Assembly (NCBI GenBank): GCA_023515745.1
Contig: JALECJ010000056.1
Location: forward strand, 1,163,409 to 1,227,408
Source of the DNA: Amoeboaphelidium protococcarum
Taxonomy: Eukaryota; Aphelidiomycota; Aphelidea
Reading direction: 5' to 3'
Length of the DNA: 64,000 bases
Part shown: positions 58,811 through 64,000 of the stretch, piece by piece
Layout: each line of letters opens with the position of its first letter
How positions within the stretch are numbered: position 1 is the stretch's first letter
Program-made: the position numbers and the translations under genes
The notes under the pieces: model-generated
What the model was told of the DNA's origin: nothing
Seen by the model: only the letters and a program-made list of their open reading frames with translations
The model's database searches: none

Positions 58811-60103
58811 TCACTCTGCAGAGATATCAACATCACTGCGGACTGTATAGTAGTCATTCAGATATTAAGTGAGCATTTAGCGGATGCCGTCATTTGAAGT
58901 CGCCTCAATGGCTTCCCAAACAATGGCGGGCGGGAATCGGATCAACGAGATCAAATTCTGAACATTTGCTTACACTCCATAATAAGATTACCTTAGCAAA
59001 GCAGTATTACATTCAATACTTTCTTTAGCTCCGTGTTACTTCAGAAATTCAAAGATGGCGCTATTACCTCCAATAGCTGCTTTTACCAAAGCACTGTCCA
59101 TAGCCTACTACGACAAACTATCCCGATAAGACTAGATCAAGTAACGAACCACTGGAAATTATTCACTGGACCCAGACGCATCAATCAAACAGGCGTCACC
59201 ATATTGATATAGATCTAGGCCATACTAAACTAGTATCTGAAAAGTCTACAAATTGACATTCTGGGCGATCCTTTCCGGTAAACATCTGTTAACATTCGCT
59301 CCATAACTTAGCAATAGTCGGATTATTAGTAGATTATTAGTGTAACTTGCTCTACGTAGTGCGAGCCCATTACCGGTGTCTATAGATGCACCTTGAAGCA
59401 GATACTTTTCCATATCCTTAATATTGAAGGAAATCACACTTTCTTCAAATTACCTATTCAGTTCACTCAATACATTAGCCGCATTTAAAGCACCGCTGGC
59501 ATCACAACGCGTTTAAATATCAGAAAACTCCTCTGCAAACTCCTCCTTTATTCTAATATCCAGTGACAAGATCCATTCTACAGCTTCACTATTGCAAACC
59601 ATTTACTTGCGCTTCAAAGGAAATCTAAGTACCTTATAGTCAGCGCCCGGTAGTTGAATGATGGTACGTATTATCATCGCGTTAACATCTTTGCCATTGA
59701 TGTCAGGCAGACCAGGACGCGTTTAAATTTACCCAAAACCAAACGCTCTATCAACAGCCAGCATTAGTTTGTAATTCAACAAATTACTTTCATAAGTCTT
59801 GCCTACTAAGGATACGATAAACGGACTCTACGCGCTTGCAATTGCATACTCCAGCGAATAAAAACCATATCTTTGCAAATTAGGCAAATCATTCACAAGT
59901 TCACCCGCACGGACATCAGATACTATACGTAAAAGACGACTACTCAATCTGGTATTGCGCAGAGTATCAGCATCTAGCCAATTGCCAATGATTTCGAAAG
60001 CATCATCAGGTAAGGATCTCGTAGCCTTAGCAGTATTGGACGTGCACGCAATCAGAGGCAAGACAACTAAAAAGAAACAGTAGCAGCTGAATACAGTCCT
60101 CAT
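58811..60103 (-). CDS. F-box-like / ankyrin-repeat protein with N-terminal signal-like segment
   Basis: 430 residues from ATG 60103 to TGA 58811. The first 23 residues (MRTVFSCYCFFLVVLPLIAC) look like a signal peptide. Directly after comes RSLPDDAFEIIGNWLDADTL with RLSSRLLRIVSDV, which fits an F-box (LPxx..EI..LD..xL..xRxVSRxxR). The C-terminal half has ankyrin-like units: ISFNIKDMEKYLLQGASI, NLLIIRLLLSYGANVN and GGNS-AIFEFLKQHGAKES. F-box proteins normally recruit substrates to SCF ubiquitin ligases in the cytosol, so a secretory leader is at odds with that. Either the leader is not used, or the F-box resemblance is structural only. Confidence 0.7.
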
Positions 60104-60436
60104 TAGAATATCAGAATCGAAGATAATGAGACCAAAATACTTCAAATAAGAGTAAAATATAATTTGATAAAGCTGCAGTAGAATGCGACTGAGGTATATG
60201 GAAGCTCTCAAAAAAATTACTTTTGACCCCTGAGTGATCACAACCCCTTTCGTAAATTACTTCATGTTCTACTGTACAATACAGTATAAAAAAAAGATCG
60301 TGAAAATTGTTCGCAACTAAATAGGGCGGGGCTCGATTTACGTTTTCATTGTCGGCTCTTGGTTGTACTTGTATTACATTTTATTCTGCTTTGACATCAA
60401 CATTGCGTCTACTTCCTATCTGTAATATTAAATTTA
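60104..60436. promoter_or_regulatory. divergent intergenic, F-box/ankyrin gene / lipase
   Basis: 333 bp between outward genes. The minus-strand frame stays open upstream of 60103 without another ATG, so part of this may be leader. No other gene is seen. Confidence 0.4.
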
Positions 60437-61990
60437 ATGGCACTGCATATCCCCTTCTTTGGTCGCCTGTCATTGTCTGATTACTAGCGACTGTTCTTCA
60501 CCTGGACCTTCTTGGTGGTAAATAGTATCATCGAATTAATCTTGTCTGTGATTCCTGTCCAGCTTGGGAGTAATTTGCTATCAAAGTGGTATTAGCGATT
60601 GTATAAGCACCTGTTTGGCGAAGTCAAAGAAAAGGATTTCGACTCCTTTAAGGCTGCAAAGTAATAACATCCTATTGCCCTTGCTTAAAGTGTCCCAGAG
60701 TTGTGTAATTACTTTGGATACCGCTGCGATGAATTTACCACTCGTACCAGCGATGGATTTTATCTTGTGGCGCATCGTATATTCAAAGGAGACAGACGAT
60801 CTATTAGTGGTAGTCCGGTGCTATTGCAACATGGTTTCATGATGAACTCTGAAGTCTGGGTATGTCATCCTTAACACAATCTGGCACTTGCACTTGTCGA
60901 CGCTGGGTATGATGTCTGGTTGGGAAATGTGCGCGGTAACAAGTATTCATGTAAGCATTCCCGCTTGAATACCACAGATATCAAGTATTGGGATTTCTCA
61001 TTGGATGAACATGCGTTGATTGATCTACCTGCCACAGTTGATCTGGTGCTCTCTATTACTGGTAGATCTAGTCTGTCTTACATTGGATTCTCTCAAGGTA
61101 CCACTATATGTTTTGCTGCTCTGAGCTCACTACCGTAGTTTAGAAGTAAAATCAATTTATTCATCGCCCTGGCACCTTCTATGACTCCGCATGGATTGAC
61201 CAATAAGTTTGTATAATCTGCTGCGAGATCTTCGCCAGAGTTGATCTACCTGCTGTTTGGAAGGCGTTCTCTGCTTTCGTCTGCTCTTATGTACTCTTAA
61301 TTATGTCCACCGGCGATGCTTAGATTCCTGGTAGATACGGCTTGTAACATTCTGTTTGCATGGAACTTTATCTCGATGAGTAATGCCACCAAGGAGGTTG
61401 TTTATACCAAGATTTATAGTCTATGCAGTGTCAAGTTGATGGTGCATTGGTTCTAATTGATTGGCAATAGTAAATTTTAGATGTATGATGATCTCGGGGC
61501 TTCAAACATGTACAAATAGAACACTGATAGCGGTAAAGATGGAAAGACTGGTAATTCTGCAAATGGATACAATTTGAACGGTGTCTTGGTTCCTCAATTT
61601 CCTACAAAGCAGATTTAGGACGTTCCTATTGCTGTATTTTATGGTGGCATTGACTCTCTGTTGAATATGCGCGGTCTACTTGAAGGTTTAAATGCTGGCA
61701 ATATTCATGCTCCTGTGTACAGAGATAACACTGCCAAAAATGTTAAAGTTAATGGAAATGCTTTGAATACCGTGGATGAACAGAGTCACGTTATATTTGA
61801 CTCTTCAACTGGTAAGAAATTGTTGGATAAAGAGTCTCCACTTGTCTATTTGAAGTGTATCCACCACTATGAACATTTATGCTTCCTCTGGGCTGATGAT
61901 CTTGCCGAGAACGTGTCTCCAGATGTAATGAAGCTCCTGAAGAAGTACAACTAAACGTCTGATAATGTTGAAACTTTGCCAGGTAATTGA
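60437..61990 (+). CDS. acid lipase / steryl ester hydrolase (LIPA/Yeh/Tgl1 family)
   Basis: 517-residue alpha/beta-hydrolase that cleaves cholesteryl or steryl esters and triglycerides. An N-terminal hydrophobic segment (about residues 22-45) suggests membrane anchoring, as in yeast Yeh1/Tgl1. SVPELCNYFGYRCDEFTTRT and DGFYLVAHRIF match the family entry region (abhydro-lipase motif). GSPVLLQHGF (oxyanion region) and GYDVWLGNVRGNKYS follow. The nucleophile is in YIGFSQGT (Ser at about 219). Predicted Asp and His lie in VFYGGIDSLL and HHYEHLCFLW, completing the triad. CDS start and TGA stop at 61988 are in one frame. An intracellular lipid-droplet role is inferred. Confidence 0.9.
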
Positions 61991-62431
61991 AGTTATTACT
62001 CGATTGATGAAGAATTTACTTTTCCTTACTGATTGTCTATACCTCTATTCGTTTAACTTTGTGGATATTTGAGTAGAACGATGCTTGACTTTATTGTTTC
62101 TAAGTCATCACACCATTAAATTGATGATGATCAGTTTTAGGAAAGATTCACCTGAACCACATTCCAACCTTTACTTCAATTCACTCTTACACACTCCGAA
62201 ATGAGGCGTAAATGGGAACCATAGCAACTCAGTTTCGAGAAATAGCATTAAATGGTGGTGCAATCATGAGGATGCTTAAAAATATCTCGGCCAAATGGCT
62301 CCATTTGGGCCCCATTTGCACTCCTCAACTTTACTCCTTGAAACAACAACTCTAACTATAATACCGCGTATATATCGCTACTAATCCAGAGTAAACTAAT
62401 AATAACTTTGAAAGCTAAACCAATTACAAGT
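61991..62431. other. intergenic between lipase and hypothetical gene
   Basis: 441 bp between two plus-strand genes; a CCATTTGGGCCCCATTTG palindrome-like patch lies near 62300-62320. No gene is seen. Confidence 0.4.
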
Positions 62432-63262
62432 ATGAACGCACTACGTATCAAGTCTGCCATTAAGCGCGTAACCAAGTTTGCCAAGCGCGTGTTTGGCTCG
62501 AAGAAGGCTCAAGTTGCTAAGCAAGAGCAGCCGTCTTTTGAAGATATCATGTCTGTTGTTCTGAACCGTCCATCTCTTTCTCCATCCTATGCTGCCAAGT
62601 CTCCAGTGATTATGGTGAAGCAAGATTGTCTGCTGAAGTCTGAAGTTCAAGGTCCAAGAAGAATGCCTGTATTGAAGAGTGCCTCTGTTTCAAGCCTTGT
62701 TGTGTCCTCCCCTTCTGACAATCTAGTGAGTCCGACTGTTGCTCTGATTGCTGAATATCCTACTCCATCTACTGCTGTAATTTCTGCAGATGAAGTGTCT
62801 GATGTGGTGCAAGTCTCTGGCTCTGCTAATCAGTTTGAGTCCACTCAGTCTCGCCGCTCCAGTCTTGAGCATGAAGTCAAGGAGGCTGATGCGAAGAGGG
62901 CTAAAAATAGCCCAACTGAAGCGCCTGCTGTAGTTAATGTGACTGAGCAGCGTAAGAAGGAGATAGATGAAGCCATCAAGGAGGTGGCTGCTGTTGGAAC
63001 TAGTCAAGATATTTAGTAGGAAATTGAACTTGCTTTCCAAAGATTGAAGAAGACATTAGAAGAAGTGGAGAAGAATTAGGCCTTAAGAGTGGCAAAGCAC
63101 GTCAGGAGAGGCCAGCACATTAACTTTACCGATGGTATTGAGAAAGCTAAAGTTATGTCTATTGAAGAGTATAATGCTACTCGTCGTATTTAGTAGTAGA
63201 AGTAGTGCGCATTATGTAATTGTAATAAGTAGTAGTTGAATTAAGTATTGACTAGTAATTGA
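62432..63262 (+). CDS. hypothetical protein, basic N-terminus and Gln/Cys-rich tail
   Basis: 276 residues from ATG 62432 to TGA 63260. The first 40 residues are basic (IKSAIKRVTKFAKRVFGSKK), the middle is Ser/Pro/Val-rich and likely disordered. It is followed by helical Glu/Lys segments (KKEIDEAIKEVAAV, EIELAFQRLKKTLEEVEKN) and FTDGIEKAKVMSIEEYNATR. The last 25 residues hold CALCNCNKQQ among glutamines almost all written TAG or TAA. The region up to 63016 is TAR-free and would be called under any code. No family is recognised. The good codon usage and two coherent halves support a real gene. Confidence 0.7.
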
Positions 63263-63648
63263 GCATGGAGATTATGGCTTTTATAATAGCCTATCCAGTT
63301 GCACTTGTACAAATTGTTGAAATTGAAGATAAAGATGAGATTTAAAGTTTGAATAGATGATATGGGTTAAGCTTTTACTTTTATTGCAAATTTTGTGGTT
63401 TCTAACATTGATAGAGTGTGTGCAATGACTCGCAATAGCATTGGGCCGACTAAAGCATCCCGAACACCACCGACTTGTTAATCAAAGACAAAACTCAGTG
63501 GTAAAAGCAAGTGCAGATTTAAAATTCAATTTATCTATTGGTAGTTCAGTAGAAGTAATACAGAATAAAAAATCGACAGACGACTCGAAGCTATCCAGCG
63601 CAAAAACTTCTGCATATACAACTTTTTGAACACCTCTATTCCATGATC
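63263..63648. other. convergent intergenic with a weak small ORF
   Basis: A 73-codon frame can be read at 63425-63646 (begins MTRNSIGPTKASRTPP), basic and Ser/Thr-rich, ending 3 bp before the dynamin stop codon. Its composition is not clearly coding, and I leave it as a possibility only. Confidence 0.35.
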
Positions 63649-64000
63649 TCAAATACTACCAGCAAGCTTTGACAGCACAGCCTTCAATCGATCTCTCTTG
63701 AACTAAAGTTGCTACCTTTCGGTCTAAATGTTGAAGTCTTCCATCAAGTACTCATCCACTTGGCTTTATGAGAATCCAGCCACTGCCTTGATCAGAACCT
63801 TCTACAAGCGCTTTGGATAGCTTTAAACCAAATGATAATCAAGAGCTAAACAAATGTTGTCCACGTATCTTTTATACGCAGTGCGCCAATAAGAGCCAAC
63901 AATCGCCATCACTTCTATTGCTTCAAGATCATCCTTATGCACTTCAACAGGAGTAGTCTTGTTATAATACTTCCTCGTCACACTGTCAAATAGCTCTTCT
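63649..64000 (-). CDS. dynamin-family GTPase, C-terminal GED (partial)
   Basis: Only the last 117 codons lie in the window, ending TGA at 63649. The sequence matches a GTPase effector domain: EVMAIVGSYWRTAYKRYVDN, then ICLALDYHLVQSYPKRL, SQSQVDEYLMEDFNI and LKAVLSKL. The GED folds back on the GTPase and stalk to drive assembly-stimulated GTP hydrolysis in membrane fission. The GTPase domain and middle domain lie beyond the right edge, so the subclass (Vps1, Dnm1 or other) cannot be told. The frame has six in-frame TAR codons. Confidence 0.85.

Noticed and set aside
60720-60860. Apparent frameshift in the lipase gene
   Set aside because: A miscount of a T run; with GGATTTTATCTT read correctly the frame is continuous through DGFYLVAHRIF to the HGF motif.
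1-64000. Window full of pseudogenes or very low coding density
   Set aside because: Standard-code ORFs are all short, but reading TAR as Gln gives long collinear proteins with intact active sites; the stops are a code effect.
1-64000. Ciliate origin because of code 6
   Set aside because: DH-PH RhoGEF with SH3 domains, EFA6-like Sec7 and Doa10/SIL1 style are not what I would expect of a ciliate; gene content fits an opisthokont or amoebozoan better. Not proven.
1-64000. tRNA genes, rRNA, CRISPR arrays or bacterial operons
   Set aside because: I looked for T-loop GGTTCGAATCC-type boxes, spaced repeats and operon layout and saw none; the genes are eukaryotic and mostly divergent or convergent.

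Overview
This is nuclear DNA of a eukaryote that reads TAA and TAG as glutamine and uses TGA as its only stop. With the standard code the window gives only short ORFs. With TAR=Gln the same DNA resolves into about 28 long, collinear genes. Each complete one starts at ATG, stops at TGA and shows no intron. Conserved glutamines fall on TAR codons in the proteasome beta-3 subunit and in an R-SNARE. Genes lie on both strands with gaps of roughly 50-760 bp. The gene set (Doa10, REV1, REV3, SIL1, MRT4, DH-PH RhoGEF, EFA6-like Sec7, dynamin, GH18 chitinase) suggests an opisthokont or amoebozoan-like lineage with a compact genome, rather than a ciliate. That placement is inference from gene content only.

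Layout. 1-3.4 kb: REV3 (DNA polymerase zeta), running off the left edge. 3.8-5.5: GH18 chitinase. 5.8-11.9: a 2,032-residue SH3-SH3-DH-PH-coiled-coil protein. 12.1-12.7: low-complexity protein. 12.9-18.8: proteasome beta-3 and a large Doa10 ERAD ligase, head to head. 18.85-19.06: a palindromic hairpin element. 19.3-20.5: a candidate PD-(D/E)XK nuclease-like protein. 20.9-22.5: sphingosine-phosphate phosphatase. 22.9-23.8: MRT4. 24.3-25.7: unknown protein. 26.1-29.2: receptor-like kinase A. 29.6-35.8: beta-mannosidase, SIL1 and an SMPD4-like protein. 35.9-39.7: a small membrane protein and REV1. 40.3-43.5: receptor-like kinase B, an inverted paralogue of A. 43.6-47.1: thiol methyltransferase, VAMP-type SNARE and a DnaJ protein. 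47.2-50.4: EFA6-like Sec7 protein. 51.0-54.4: Ofd1/Tpa1 dioxygenase and a Sel1-like protein. 54.4-55.0: a tandem duplication spanning an N. 55.2-56.6: SAP-kinase with WNK-like lysine placement. 57.0-58.4: CoA-transferase. 58.8-60.1: F-box/ankyrin protein. 60.4-62.0: acid lipase. 62.4-63.3: unknown protein. 63.6-64.0: the GED end of a dynamin.

Themes. Translesion synthesis is represented twice (REV1, REV3). ER protein quality control is represented by Doa10, a proteasome core subunit and SIL1. Membrane traffic is represented by the SNARE, Sec7 protein and dynamin, and sphingolipid turnover by the phosphatase and the SMPD4-like protein. The least familiar parts are the inverted pair of receptor-like kinases with diverging ectodomains, the WNK-like kinase fused to a SAP motif, and the nuclease-like gene bracketed by repeat sequence. 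Domain names come from motif recognition by eye; no database search was run.
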